Assembly: GCA_014898425.1 (NCBI GenBank)
Contig: RCSZ01000011.1
Span: forward strand, 186,001 to 250,000
Length of the DNA stretch: 64,000 nucleotides
From: Botryotinia globosa
Taxonomy: Eukaryota > Ascomycota > Leotiomycetes > Helotiales > Sclerotiniaceae
Reading direction: 5' to 3'
Each line of letters starts with the position of its first letter. The stretch's first letter is position 1. This document shows, in pieces, positions 25,441 to 35,862 of this stretch. The notes beneath the pieces were generated by a model. That model was not told the origin of the DNA. It did no database searches and worked only from the letters and a program-made list of their open reading frames with translations. A program made the position numbers and the translations under genes.

Positions 25441-25748
25441 ATGCCTAGAACAATCATCAGCATAATACCTGGGGTTAATTCAATAATTTGTGCCGGAAAT
25501 CAGTCAGAGGTGGGAGAATATTGTAATCGCAACATTGACTGGATCATTTTACTGAAATCTTTTCTCATTTTCTTTACTACTATGGGTATCATTGTCGTGT
25601 TTTTTCAGTCGTTAGACTGGGTTGTTCTTGCAATTGAAACCTGTCTGGAGAATAGAAAATGAAAAAGAAAGCCGCTGAGAAAGAATGCCAGCCGGAGTTG
25701 AAAACACCGAGTTTGCAGGGCGCAGGTAAGGAAATTCAAGAGAGATAA
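25441..25748 (+). CDS. Small orphan membrane protein, tail possibly frameshifted
   Basis: The first frame (25441-25662, 73 aa) has a Cys-containing N-terminus with one sequon (NQS), then a strongly hydrophobic span (about 31-52, IILLKSFLIFFTTMGIIVVF) and ends ETCLENRK. Its TGA overlaps an ATG (A-T-G-A at 25659-25662) that opens a 29-aa frame ending at 25748. That second frame encodes AAEKECQPELKTPS, resembling the tail of neighbours at 28529 (EGECKPLLKEDSG) and 30506 (KAECQPLLTKNSG). The simplest reading is one ancestral protein broken by a frameshift beside an A-rich run. Alternatives are stop-start re-initiation, programmed slippage or chance. Confidence 0.5.
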
Positions 25749-26662
25749 GGCGAGGATATATCGAATGATGATTTGCATCGCGAGCAACAGAAAGGAATTA
25801 TAAAGAGGTATCAGAAGTTTCCGATCGAGACCCGACAGGCAAATTATGTTACAATTACCAACTAATCTGCTTCATGCCATCGAAAGAAAATGCAGAGCCA
25901 GTTTGACTGAGGATTTTGAAAAGAATTCAATTAGGCACGCTTTATATTAAAACAAAGAGTAATAAAGGGCAACAACGCTTTTAGGGTTGTGAAAGGGGTC
26001 TCGGTGGTTTACTATTTTATTGGATCGTGGATATCGCGAAGCCTAAGGTCTAGTGTTAATCTTAAGTAAATGTGAATTGAGGAATTTGTTCAATTGATTA
26101 TCTCGAGTGTGTGAAGCGTGTATTGATATCTTTCTACTGCGATTTATATATATCCGATGAAGATTGTAAACTCCTGTGCGATGCATGTCAAGCTGATTCT
26201 TGAGCTAACGTAAGGCTAAAGTAAAACATTCCAGGCTTACTTGAGAAACCTTGGGTTCAGATACCGCCTAGGACTTGGAGATTCTGCGCCTCATAACATA
26301 CGAATATCAGAATTTTGGGAACTGAGTAGATGAAGCCGACAGGCTCTCAGAAATTTGAAGCACGCCAGCACGTGCCGTCATACGGGTCCATATACGACAT
26401 GTGCGTGACATAGACGTACAGTCACGGGGATTGCTACTGCTTATATTACGGCTGAGATAGCTACACTAGCTGGTGCGCGGATATACTGGAAGAAATCATT
26501 ATTAGACAGTTCCTTGCTTTTAAATGGACTACAAATTTGGACAGTATTTCAAAATCTTACAACAAACACGAACTTTCAATTCTCCCGATCATTTCGACTC
26601 CCACCAAAACCCGACATTTGCCAAATAGCAATACACCAAAGTTTTAATATTACAACAACAAG
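25749..26662. other. Intergenic region in accessory cluster
   Basis: No gene seen. The right part probably holds the promoter of the gene at 26663, with a CTTATATTACGG element some 220 bp upstream. Confidence 0.4.
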
Positions 26663-27070
26663 ATGATCATTATCTTGTCATTCTGGCCTAGCATTATCAG
26701 AATAAAATTCAGGAGCGGAAATGAGTTATCATACATCGGGAATAGTTGGACAGAAAATGTAGAGAACCTCCTTTATTTGGCCATTTGTCTAGCGGTCTTC
26801 AAATTAGTCAGTATGGCACTGGTCGCTGCAAATCGTAGATTCGAGCGAAAACTACAAGAAGAAAATGCCAGGATTACACGAATGGCTCTGTTGATTCAGA
26901 CGGAGATGGATAATAGAAGACAGGCAGGAGTCAAGATTGAAGGACAAAGCTTGTTGGACCGGAAGCGACAGAAAGAACTGTGGAGAACGGTTATTGTGGA
27001 AGAGAGAGTTAAGCTAATCTCGGTAAAAGATCTGAAGAGAAGAAGTCGTCCTTTCTTCCCTAACTTTTGA
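26663..27070 (+). CDS. Small orphan membrane protein with charged helical tail
   Basis: Single-exon gene, 135 aa, unknown function. A short N-terminus precedes a hydrophobic span (about 37-56, LLYLAICLAVFKLVSMALVAA). The tail is a charged helix (RRFERKLQEENARITRMALL), then VKIEGQSLLDRKRQ and a basic end. EGQSLL fits the acidic dileucine form [DE]xxxL[LI] and aligns with tails of neighbouring small membrane proteins, although here it is not at the extreme C-terminus. No close homologue is recognised. Confidence 0.6.
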   Translation: MIIILSFWPSIIRIKFRSGNELSYIGNSWTENVENLLYLAICLAVFKLVSMALVAANRRFERKLQEENARITRMALLIQTEMDNRRQAGVKIEGQSLLDRKRQKELWRTVIVEERVKLISVKDLKRRSRPFFPNF

Positions 27071-28528
27071 TGTACCAAGCCGTAATTCAAACCAATCTTA
27101 ACTCAATCGCCGATGGGATCGTTCTTTCAGGGACGAAAATGACACAAGAATACAACAATATCAATGATCGATAGCGTTGAAATAAGGGACTGTGGAGCAA
27201 AGGTGTAGCAGGAGTTCATTGCCTCATCGGATCCTAAATCATTTGTGGTTTTAGGCCATCATGCCATTTAGTCAGTATCAGTGCTTCTTTGCTTTCAGAA
27301 GTTAAATTGAAAGAGTTCGAAAACATACCAATAGAAACCATGGAGCGATGCAGCATTTAATATGATGCAACTCAACTGAATATGAACATCACTTGGTTGT
27401 TTAGATTGGGTCATTTGCATCGTTGTTAGTTTATTGCAATAGTAAGAATCTTGCACAAAGTGATTCTATGCTTTCTAATACAATATTATTGATGACAGCA
27501 ACTACGTAGTATCTGCATGAAATACGAAGATAACAACTGTGTGGTAAATCTCAAATCTATCTCACCGTACATGCATACGCCAGGTTCTCGACGCCTACCA
27601 GTTCATATTGTGCTGCCCCAATCATATCAACAGCCCTGCGAATTTTAATACATCAGGGGATGTTAATTGTAAATGAACTATTTCGAAGCCTTCATAACTG
27701 TTTATGTCCTAAACTTATGTGGAAGCATTCTGCGCAGTAATGAAAGACTACTGCGGGAGAAGGACGTCAAGGAGCACAAAGCTTGTTCAACCAGGCAAAT
27801 AATTGAAAACGCCGAGTAAACATTCATACCGTATTTACTCGAGGGTCAAAGCAAGAGAGAAATGATATTGAAATCAGCTCGAAAATCTGAATAGGTAATC
27901 CGTTTTTACACAGGGGTGACTGAAATAGTGTAGATGGCTTTGTGAGTTACGGATGGCTAGATTAGAATAGCTTTCAATTTGTTCATTATCGTATTTATAA
28001 GTATGAGAAATTGTTTCGAGGAGTCTATTGTTGGTAACGAATGACCAAGAATGCACTCCGGGATGGGAGGAGGTTGCTGCTAGTTGTTTTGTAAACTTGG
28101 TACGAAAATGGGACCTCCACTCCCATTGATAATTAGGTTGCCCTGGATAGGCGGGGCCATGGGCTTCGACTGCCTAGATAAGTAGTGTTGGATTATTTTG
28201 TTAAAAGTGCCGTATTTCCCTACTATAATCTCAGGTAGCGTATTCGCTAGTATACTCGTACAGCTCCCCCTATCTTATATAGGTAGTTCACATTCAAAGA
28301 GTAATAACAGAACATCTTCTTTCAATCTTCAACGGTTCTTGACTCACAAAATACTACAACCCTAAATCCGACATAAAATACAAGCTTGCCCAGGATTTCC
28401 ACCGCCCTCAAAAAAAGTTCTCGGCTCGATTATAGATCACGAATACTAGCACTTTTCAACCTCAGAATTTCACACACATCAGCAAATCCTCTAGCTCAAG
28501 GATCTAAAATCTCGAAAGCTTTGGAACC
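27071..28528. other. Intergenic region in accessory cluster
   Basis: About 1.46 kb without a supportable gene. A TTATATAGG box at 28274-28282 lies about 250 bp before the next start and probably belongs to it. Confidence 0.4.
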
Positions 28529-28828
28529 ATGCCACCTACGTTCCTCCTCGGACCTGAGTGGGAAGAGGGTGATTGGGAGGCGGCCAGTAGAGCCTATAAA
28601 ATCTCTCTTTATTTAATCTGGACGTTGCTTGGCATCGAACTTGGCTTGGTGGTTATTTCAATGATAGTTGCCTTCTACAATGGCTGTGCCATATTAGTCA
28701 TTTTCATCGGAAGAGCTTTGTTTGCAAGAGTAAACCGGGACAGACCACAAGCGGAATTCAATGAAAAGCTTCAAGAGAAAGGCATAGAAGGAGAATGCAA
28801 GCCCTTATTAAAGGAAGATTCTGGTTAA
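28529..28828 (+). CDS. Small orphan membrane protein with dileucine-like tail
   Basis: Single-exon gene, 99 aa. An acidic N-terminus (EWEEGDWE) is followed by a long hydrophobic region (about 24-68) that could form one or two spans. The tail is charged: RVNRDRPQAEFNEKLQEKGI, then GECKPLLKEDSG at the end. ECKPLL matches [DE]xxxL[LI], the form recognised by AP adaptor complexes, at the very C-terminus. The basic residues after the last span put the tail in the cytosol by the positive-inside rule. The ATG follows an AC-rich leader. Similar tails occur in the genes at 25441 and 30506. Confidence 0.65.
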   Translation: MPPTFLLGPEWEEGDWEAASRAYKISLYLIWTLLGIELGLVVISMIVAFYNGCAILVIFIGRALFARVNRDRPQAEFNEKLQEKGIEGECKPLLKEDSG

Positions 28829-29426
28829 GGTCCGTATTTCTGTAAGGAGTTTCCCTGGAACCTGCTGATATAGTTGCACAGCTTCTTTCTAACAGCTATT
28901 GTACGGACGCAGAGTAGCATTTTGTTTTTGCTGGCTGTCTTTGAATAGGTACCTATTCTAGGGCTGGAAAAGTTTGCTGGTGGATTATTTAATGCTAGGT
29001 ATATCATGAATAATATTACATAACAAGAATGGATCATTCTCACCGCAATTAATAAGGTTAACTACCTAATAAGTGATTCTATTCTTTGAAAAGTGATTCT
29101 GAGTGAAATGAGAATCAATCATACGGCCATTCTTCAAACAGAATGAGGAACAATCAAGTGAAGCTAGTAGTTTTTTCCTGATTCAATCTGGAACACAGCT
29201 TTGAAGAGCTATGTATTTCAGCTATAAATGTTTTATTTTTATTCTATTACACACTTGAATTCCTCAGCAACAACCCCAAGACTAGCTTGCTCCACGTACC
29301 ACATACCATTTACTGCAACAAACCACACTTGAAAAGCGTTCGCCCTGAAACCCCATACCACAAATAATTCTATTTATTTGACGCTGATTCTTCCTAATAA
29401 TCTAACATCCTTCATCATAGTAGACG
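28829..29426. other. Intergenic region in accessory cluster
   Basis: No gene seen. A CTATAAATG element at about 29221 lies 205 bp before the next start. Confidence 0.4.
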
Positions 29427-29675
29427 ATGAGTTTTCTCCGTCAATTCACCAGACTGTGTCACGCCACTAGCACCGGTATGGGACACGTCAAGAAGGGATA
29501 TCACACACAGCAATTCTTTCAATACAACAAGGATCACTTGTATATTATCATTCCCACTCTCTCTACTGCTGATCTCATGGCTTTTTATCACAGTACGGTT
29601 GGATTTTCTCTCCCATACCATGGACAGCAGATGGAAGACACCGAAGCAAAAGCTGCTACTGACAAAAGAATATGA
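29427..29675 (+). CDS. Hypothetical small protein
   Basis: An 82-codon frame beginning MSFLRQFTRLCHATSTGMG, not recognised. A TATA-like box and an AC-rich leader without upstream in-frame continuation resemble those of its neighbours, which is the main support. It has no membrane span and no dileucine-like tail, so it is not an obvious member of the same family. The first 30 residues are basic with hydroxylated residues and few acidic ones, compatible with a mitochondrial presequence, but this is weak. Confidence 0.3.
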   Translation: MSFLRQFTRLCHATSTGMGHVKKGYHTQQFFQYNKDHLYIIIPTLSTADLMAFYHSTVGFSLPYHGQQMEDTEAKAATDKRI

Positions 29676-30505
29676 ATCGGTGAGTATCACTTTTAATGGA
29701 GCTTCTGAAAGTTGCTAATGTGAATATAGAGCTCATATTCTTACAGAGAAGTGGATATGAGGACAGCCTTACAACACAAGAAATTTTGAGGCTCTCTCGC
29801 TAGTAAGATTGATGTGGTAATAGAGGTCAGGGCTACTGATGATGAGCGCTGCGTTTTTCTCTGGGCCAGGGATTGTCGGCAGGTATCTGTGAGGTATCAA
29901 AGAATATGAGACAATAATGGGAGAAGTCTCATGATAGTTCAACCCTCGAATTTATGTTCTTGAAGTGAATTAGATGAGAATAGTTTTGTATATATAAGCT
30001 AAGCGAAGTAATGGTTTTATTAATTGTGAAATTCAATTCCGAGATGAAACGAAACACAACTCGCCAATGTTTGTGAGCTTTTAGTATTAGACGAGAGGTA
30101 ACTCAAATCAAGTAGGAGCCTGGAGGTTTCTACTTCCATTAGAGTGAATTAGATTTGTTCCATAGACTCACCTGAATGTTCGTAAAATTGAAGCCCTCTG
30201 CCATATGACGGAACGCACCGATTAAGAGTAGTGAATGAGACTTTATGATCGCTGTACAATTCAAATTTTCAATATTTAAATCACCAGAATTCTGTGATGA
30301 ACATCTTTCAATTTTCAATTTTCAACTTTCAACAAGATCATCGCGTCTAGGTACAATCTATCACAAACACCTACTCAAAAGTCCATTTACAGACTTTACA
30401 ATTCCAATACAAAAAATGACTTCTTTTTCCTCAAAGCTTCGTACATAGCGACAGAACCTGATAACGACAAGAGAGAACATTCTATTCAATTCACAAGCCT
30501 TCATC
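29676..30505. other. Intergenic region in accessory cluster
   Basis: AT-rich spacer and the leader of the next gene, including a short TTTTCAA repeat at about 30307-30332. No gene seen. Confidence 0.4.
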
Positions 30506-31051
30506 ATGTCACCTATTAATGTCATTTGGCATTGCAAAGCACTAATTCCACTTTCTAGCAGCCCACAGAATAGCACTGTGCCTCCCCCTTTTGACAACTG
30601 GCACTGCTCAAGCCATTTGGAGCATATACCTAGTGCTAGCGAAGAATTTTGGTACAATTTCTTCATTATCATGGTGTGGACTGTCATCGGAATTACAGTA
30701 ATTGGTTCATTCATTGCCATATTAGCCGTTATATTTGTATTTATCAAGGCGATCAAGGAGAATCAGGAATGGGAGAACAGCATAAAGGCAGAATCCAAGC
30801 AGTTGTTGGTAGAAAAGAACAATATAAAGACAAAATCCAAGCGCTTGTTGACAGAAAAGAACAATATGAAGACAAAATCCAAGCGGTTGTTGGCAAAAAA
30901 GAACAACATAAAGGCAAAATCCAAGAAATTGTTGGCAGAGAAGAAAAGACAAGACGGTAAAATCAAGGCGGAATGCCAGCCACTTTTGACTAAAAATTCT
31001 GGTAAGATATGTAATATTTCCTTTCCAGAAGATGGTGAAAAAACTTGCTGA
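30506..31051 (+). CDS. Small orphan membrane protein with amplified K-x-E-x-x-x-LL tail
   Basis: Single-exon gene, 181 aa, unknown function. The N-terminal 50 residues contain three Cys and a sequon (NST) and look lumenal. A long span follows (about 53-85, FFIIMVWTVIGITVIGSFIAILAVIFVF). The tail holds five imperfect units: IKAESKQLLVEKNN, IKTKSKRLLTEKNN, MKTKSKRLLAKKNN, IKAKSKKLLAEKK and finally IKAECQPLLTKNSG. The last equals the tail motif of the neighbour at 28529. The first and last units fit [DE]xxxLL. The 42-bp repeat also keeps another frame open, which is not thought coding. This looks like in-place amplification of the family's tail motif. Confidence 0.65.
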   Translation: MSPINVIWHCKALIPLSSSPQNSTVPPPFDNWHCSSHLEHIPSASEEFWYNFFIIMVWTVIGITVIGSFIAILAVIFVFIKAIKENQEWENSIKAESKQLLVEKNNIKTKSKRLLTEKNNMKTKSKRLLAKKNNIKAKSKKLLAEKKRQDGKIKAECQPLLTKNSGKICNISFPEDGEKTC

Positions 31052-33106
31052 CAATTATCTAGGTAACGAATATTGAATATTTGTAAAGGTCCAACGTGGG
31101 TCTGTGAGACAGAGAAAGTTGGGTGGAGACTGGCTATGAACAAATGACGTTTTTCTAACCTGGAGCAGAGGTATATATGAGGGCATATTTGGAAAGGACA
31201 TGGTTTCAGGTGGTTAGACATACAAATTCAGATTAGCAAATCACTCTCATGTTTTGACCAGTTCAACTAGTTTGTGTTGAGCCTTCAAAATGAAAATTAT
31301 ACCTGCTTTTGTATAGAATATGATGATGCCCCTTAATTTCTATGATTGATTGATCACGTACTTAAAGAGATAAGATAAATCAAGGTTAGATTTTACAATA
31401 TTAGTACGGGATGATGAGATATGAAGTGCTTTGTTTAACTAGATGGCTGTATTGTTTTTACATATTTCCAAGGTTCTCCTTCTTTGAAATCTGGTAGATA
31501 ATGACAGAATCCATTAGGATTTTTGATAAGGCATTAAAATCAAGGAGGTTCATACGACTCTTTTATTGGATAAATTGGACTATATTGAATACAAATAGAC
31601 ATGTTTGATACTGTATACCTCTATACCTCGGCTGTTCATTCGTCAACTTTAAGGAATTTGAACAGTACAAGCACAGCCATTTCTGCATGAAAGGACTCAA
31701 AGATCTCGATCCTGCCGACCGAGAAATTATAAGAAAGCTTCTCCAACCTCAATACTTTACGTTCATCAAAAGACCTTCAACATAACAAGATTAAAGTTAT
31801 TCAACTCACAAATACAACATGTCGCCTACTCCCCCAGACGTCTGCGACTGCGCAAAATGGTGTGCCGACATGCTCAGGGCACGCCACTACAACTTTCAAA
31901 GGCTATGCATTATGGCAAAATGATGTCTTTCTTGCAGAGGCGTGGAGCTTTGGAAGTTTGTAATCTTAAATCAGTGGGACCATTGTACTTTCATCATCAA
32001 GTTCGTCGCCATACATCAACAAATTCATTGGTCCTTTCCAAGAACGAAATTGATATGCCTGACCCGCTGGCTTTCTCACGCCGTCAAAGTGTAGCTCTGC
32101 AGAGCTGGGTCACATATAATCTCGACTACCATGCTACAGATTCTGTTAGATTGTTTCAGGAAGCAGGAATGAAAAGTATGTCATCTGAATTGATCCCCAA
32201 CATGGAAAAGAGGGGAAAATTAGAGGGCATCAGTGATAAGAAAAAAGATGATCCCTCCATCAGTCACAGTAATTATACCGAACCGAGTAGTGAGACAGGT
32301 GTTGGGTCTCGCATTCCGAACTCATATATGAGTTATGCCTCCCGACCAAGTCCGAGAGGTCAATGGGGGGCTAACCCCTTTCTTCCTTTGTCACAATTAC
32401 AATCAGAAACTGTTGGATTGACTTAGTAAGGAATTGTATTAGGTTCAATAGTATTATAATTCTCTCTGCCCCCTTCGTAGAAGGGGGCATTGCTAAGCTA
32501 TATACGCGTTCTCAGTCACGTGTTCCAACAGAAACAGCAGAAGAGTGTAGCCCCCGATCAAGCCGGCATTCAGACCAAAGTTCTGTTTATATTTCGCCGT
32601 CGCGCGGCTCCTTCTCGTCTGTTCGGTCGGACCTTGTCCAGCGCCCTCCCCCGATATCCTTGAAGTTTAAAACAAATTTCTAGGTCATATACTCGCTCAC
32701 ATTTTCCATCTTATCAATCGAATGGTCATTCCATATGTCAACTGTGATCACTGATGGGACTGTGTCGAAGTTAGATTGGATTCAATCATTATGCATGATT
32801 TGGCGATGTCGCTCTATGCTAAGATACCCCGTCAGAACAATATGTTGAATTTTGTGAGCATTTCAGAGCATGAAATTTCTCCGATGGCATTGGAGATTTA
32901 CATATATTTGCCCTTCGATCTGTATATAAATGTTAATTTGTCCACATGAACAATAGCAATCCATCAGCACCAATGATCAACATTGCATTTACACTTAACA
33001 CCACGGACGTTGATGTACTGTCTGAGACATTTCAGGTATTTTAAATTGTGGTTTCAAAAAACATCGGAGAAGAGCATATCTGAATCTTTCTTTTATGAAT
33101 TATTGC
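31052..33106. other. Intergenic region with weak ORF
   Basis: A 189-codon frame at 31857-32426 is the longest here, with no recognisable domain; a nearer upstream ATG (31819) opens only a 34-codon frame in another phase. It may be a decayed gene or chance. The segment 32430-33106 has no gene and ends just past the 3' end of the following minus-strand gene. Confidence 0.3.
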
Positions 33107-33904
33107 CTACTCTCTGGTGGTGATAATTGTGAAATGAAGTATAATACCATACCCTCGTTGGGTTTCAAAAAGGCCAAAACTATTTTCATATTCAAAAACA
33201 ACCTCTTCTGCATCCACTTTCATATGTACTTTATCTCTCGGCTCCGGAATAGTTGAACTGACTTTCACATCCTCGACCAACACAGGTTTTTCGTCGCTCT
33301 TCGAACTCGACTTCCTGCCCCAAAATCTGCTAGTATTTCCTGCTAGGCTAGGAGCGACCTTTTTAGGATCTTTTTTCGCAGCGACTTGTCTGGAAGGTAG
33401 CTCTGGATGGGGTTTCAAAGCCGCTACTAGTCGTTTTGCCATGTCTTCATCCTCCCAGAACCATGATCCACCATTAAGACTCTCCTTGTCTCCTATCTCC
33501 GCAAATACGTCATATCCGGGATTCTCTCTGTCAAACTCCAGCGGTTGTGCCTTTTCGTTCTGGACACAGTGTGCTGGGATCAACAGCAATGTTCCTTTTC
33601 TCAAACCTGTGTTCGCAAACTCGGATAGATAGATTTGAATTTGAGCTGTAAGGAGAGAAAGAATCTTCTCTTCTTGTGCGTGCTCGAGAAGAGACTTCTG
33701 GGTTTGGATAGAGCTGAATTGGGTTCTGAGGTGGTTCAACTGCGATTGAATTTGGGTTCCGTAGGAGGTGGACGTAGATGGGAGGACGGAAGGGCCCGAA
33801 GGCTTCGATGCTGCAGGAGCTACCGACGATGATGACAGAGAGTCAATGTATGATGGGGGAGCCGTTTCATCGTCGCGATCGTGTATTAGAGTTTTAGAAT
33901 CCAT
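33107..33904 (-). CDS. Conserved fungal protein with PPxY motif and coiled coil (unknown function)
   Basis: Single-exon gene of 265 aa from the Met at 33904; a Met six codons upstream (33922) is the alternative. The N-terminus has APPSYIDSL, a PPxY motif of the kind bound by WW domains of Rsp5/Nedd4-type ligases. A Ser/Pro-rich linker leads to a Gln-rich helix (about 50-95, LNHLRTQFSSIQTQKSLLEH). Then comes a globular part with GTLLLIPAHCV and GGSWFWEDEDMAKRLVAAL, and the end FGLFETQRGYGIILHFTI. The overall plan resembles uncharacterised proteins widespread in Pezizomycotina. No membrane span is seen. Role unknown; an adaptor function would be inference from the PPxY. Confidence 0.78.
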   Translation of the reverse strand: MDSKTLIHDRDDETAPPSYIDSLSSSSVAPAASKPSGPSVLPSTSTSYGTQIQSQLNHLRTQFSSIQTQKSLLEHAQEEKILSLLTAQIQIYLSEFANTGLRKGTLLLIPAHCVQNEKAQPLEFDRENPGYDVFAEIGDKESLNGGSWFWEDEDMAKRLVAALKPHPELPSRQVAAKKDPKKVAPSLAGNTSRFWGRKSSSKSDEKPVLVEDVKVSSTIPEPRDKVHMKVDAEEVVFEYENSFGLFETQRGYGIILHFTIITTRE

Positions 33905-35862
33905 GCTGACAGCTAGGTACAAAAGTATGATGCTTTTTGATGCAGCTCAAGTGATCAAGGTTTGGTTGTGGGAAGAAACGTATTGGTTCTCTCTCTGCCA
34001 AGGATATATGGGCGAGCCTTCTAGTACGTCCGATTATGTAAATCCGATTAACGAACTCTCTATTTCCTCTGCAGTAATTCACAATCTTGGTAAACTCAAT
34101 AGAAGTGTTACTAAGTGCTAGTAAATATTAGTGGTCCATTAGTCACGAGACCGGATTCACTAGGAAGAAAGCCAACAACAATCGATGATGTATATGACTT
34201 CTCTTGATCTAATCTTTGGTTTTTGCGAATTATCATACCTGAAGTGACTCAAAATTTCCTCAAAATTTCGGAATCTTCATTCGGACCCAAATAAATTGCA
34301 ATCTCACGGACTGGTGAGGTCGGGTGTTCGGACAACTCACTCGGCTGTGCCACCCCATGTCAAGAAAAATATGTTATTTAGCTGCCTAATATGCACAGCA
34401 AGGCTTTGAAATATGTGGGAATAAGTAAAGTTGTCTGCCTCGTCGGTCTTGGTCCAGGGATAGACATATTTAGTGCCATTCAATAGGTCCTGAGGTAAGG
34501 TATGACGATGGCTGTGTGGGGCTGCTGAGATCAGGTGAGACTTTCTAGAAGCTCGCTAGAAAGTCCTCAGTGGATCCGGGGAACATCACCAAGTTTAGGG
34601 GCTCGGCATCCCAGGCTGAGATTCCCAGCAAGCCTTGCCAAGGTGTCAGTATTGCATCAAAATTTGCCGTTTGCCGATTTCGCAATATTATTCCTGCTTG
34701 CGGTCAAACAGCTGATAAGCTTAAACTGTTATCTATCTAGGTACCTACTTTATGGTTTCACTATTAAGGTTTTTTGATGTTGCGGGGATTGGACTTCTTT
34801 GAGCACTGCTCCTCCCTTCAATGCCCAATACCCTCGTCAATGTTCCTCACCACAGCATTCTTTTCTTGTCTGTCTCAATTTGTCCTAATCCTTAAGTGAA
34901 GGAATAGTCAATGTGTAAGTTTAAGATTGGTCCGAAACGGCCAAGTTCTTACTCTACACGGTCGGAATGGCGGCAGTGTAACATTATCATCTTAAGTCAA
35001 GAGGATTGCGCCCTTAACGCTATTGGTAAGATGAGGCTCCCTTGTCAATCCGAAGGGGTGGAAATCAAATTGCTCCTCAATTGTTGATGCATCCTGTCCC
35101 GCTGTCGCCCTGCTTTTTGACGAAATATTCACTACAATCTCTACGCAAATACCTCAGTAAGGTTGTTCTATATGCCTTGAACATGTCTTGCCTATTGATG
35201 GCGCTTTCTGCTTGGCGAGTGGATTTGAATGCATATAAAGTCGCTCCTGATTTTCTGTTCGGTGTTTCTTGCTCGCTACTCCCTTCTGTCATCATTTATC
35301 GATTGCCGTTTACATATTGTTCTCTCGTCTAAATACTACTGTCTTCGCCTTATAACCTCATTTATTCCCGAGAGAGATTAATTGATCAGCTGATCTGTAC
35401 CATCGTAACTTAGTGTTTCGCAAATAAGAGTCAGACCATTTCAGAAGGAACTATCCAGCTACTGATATATCAGCCCCTCTCTTTCTTCCAATCAAACCAC
35501 AACATTTCATCTCCTACATCTACCGATACCTACTAGAACTCTTCTATATTATCAGCACATTCACCAATATTTATACCAATATATTAAACGCCTTGGCAAG
35601 GTATCACGAGCTCTTCAATAATTGAGAGTTCACAATCAGCGCATTTGACAATCTTGGAGAACTTCAAGGGGCATTCCAGAAGCACTAAATAACCCCGCAC
35701 TCAGGTTAGTATTCAGGCATAGTTCAGTATATTCAATTTGTTAGCTGGGCCACTGATTATATGACACAAAACAGCCCTTCCTCTTCGAAAGTCTATAAAT
35801 TTTACCAAGATTCCCCTCGATAGGATTTTAATTGTCCAAAGAAAAATCACATATCAATCATC
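33905..35862. other. Intergenic region and flotillin leader
   Basis: About 2 kb with divergent promoters. Short frames at 34535-34777 and 35042-35332 show no motif. The final 500 bp, rich in pyrimidines and ACC runs, is probably flotillin leader. No tRNA fold found. Confidence 0.4.

Noticed and set aside
34270..34360. tRNA-like stretch (GGTGTTCGGAC...)
   Set aside because: No pairing acceptor stem or proper T-loop (GGTTCRANNCC) found by eye.
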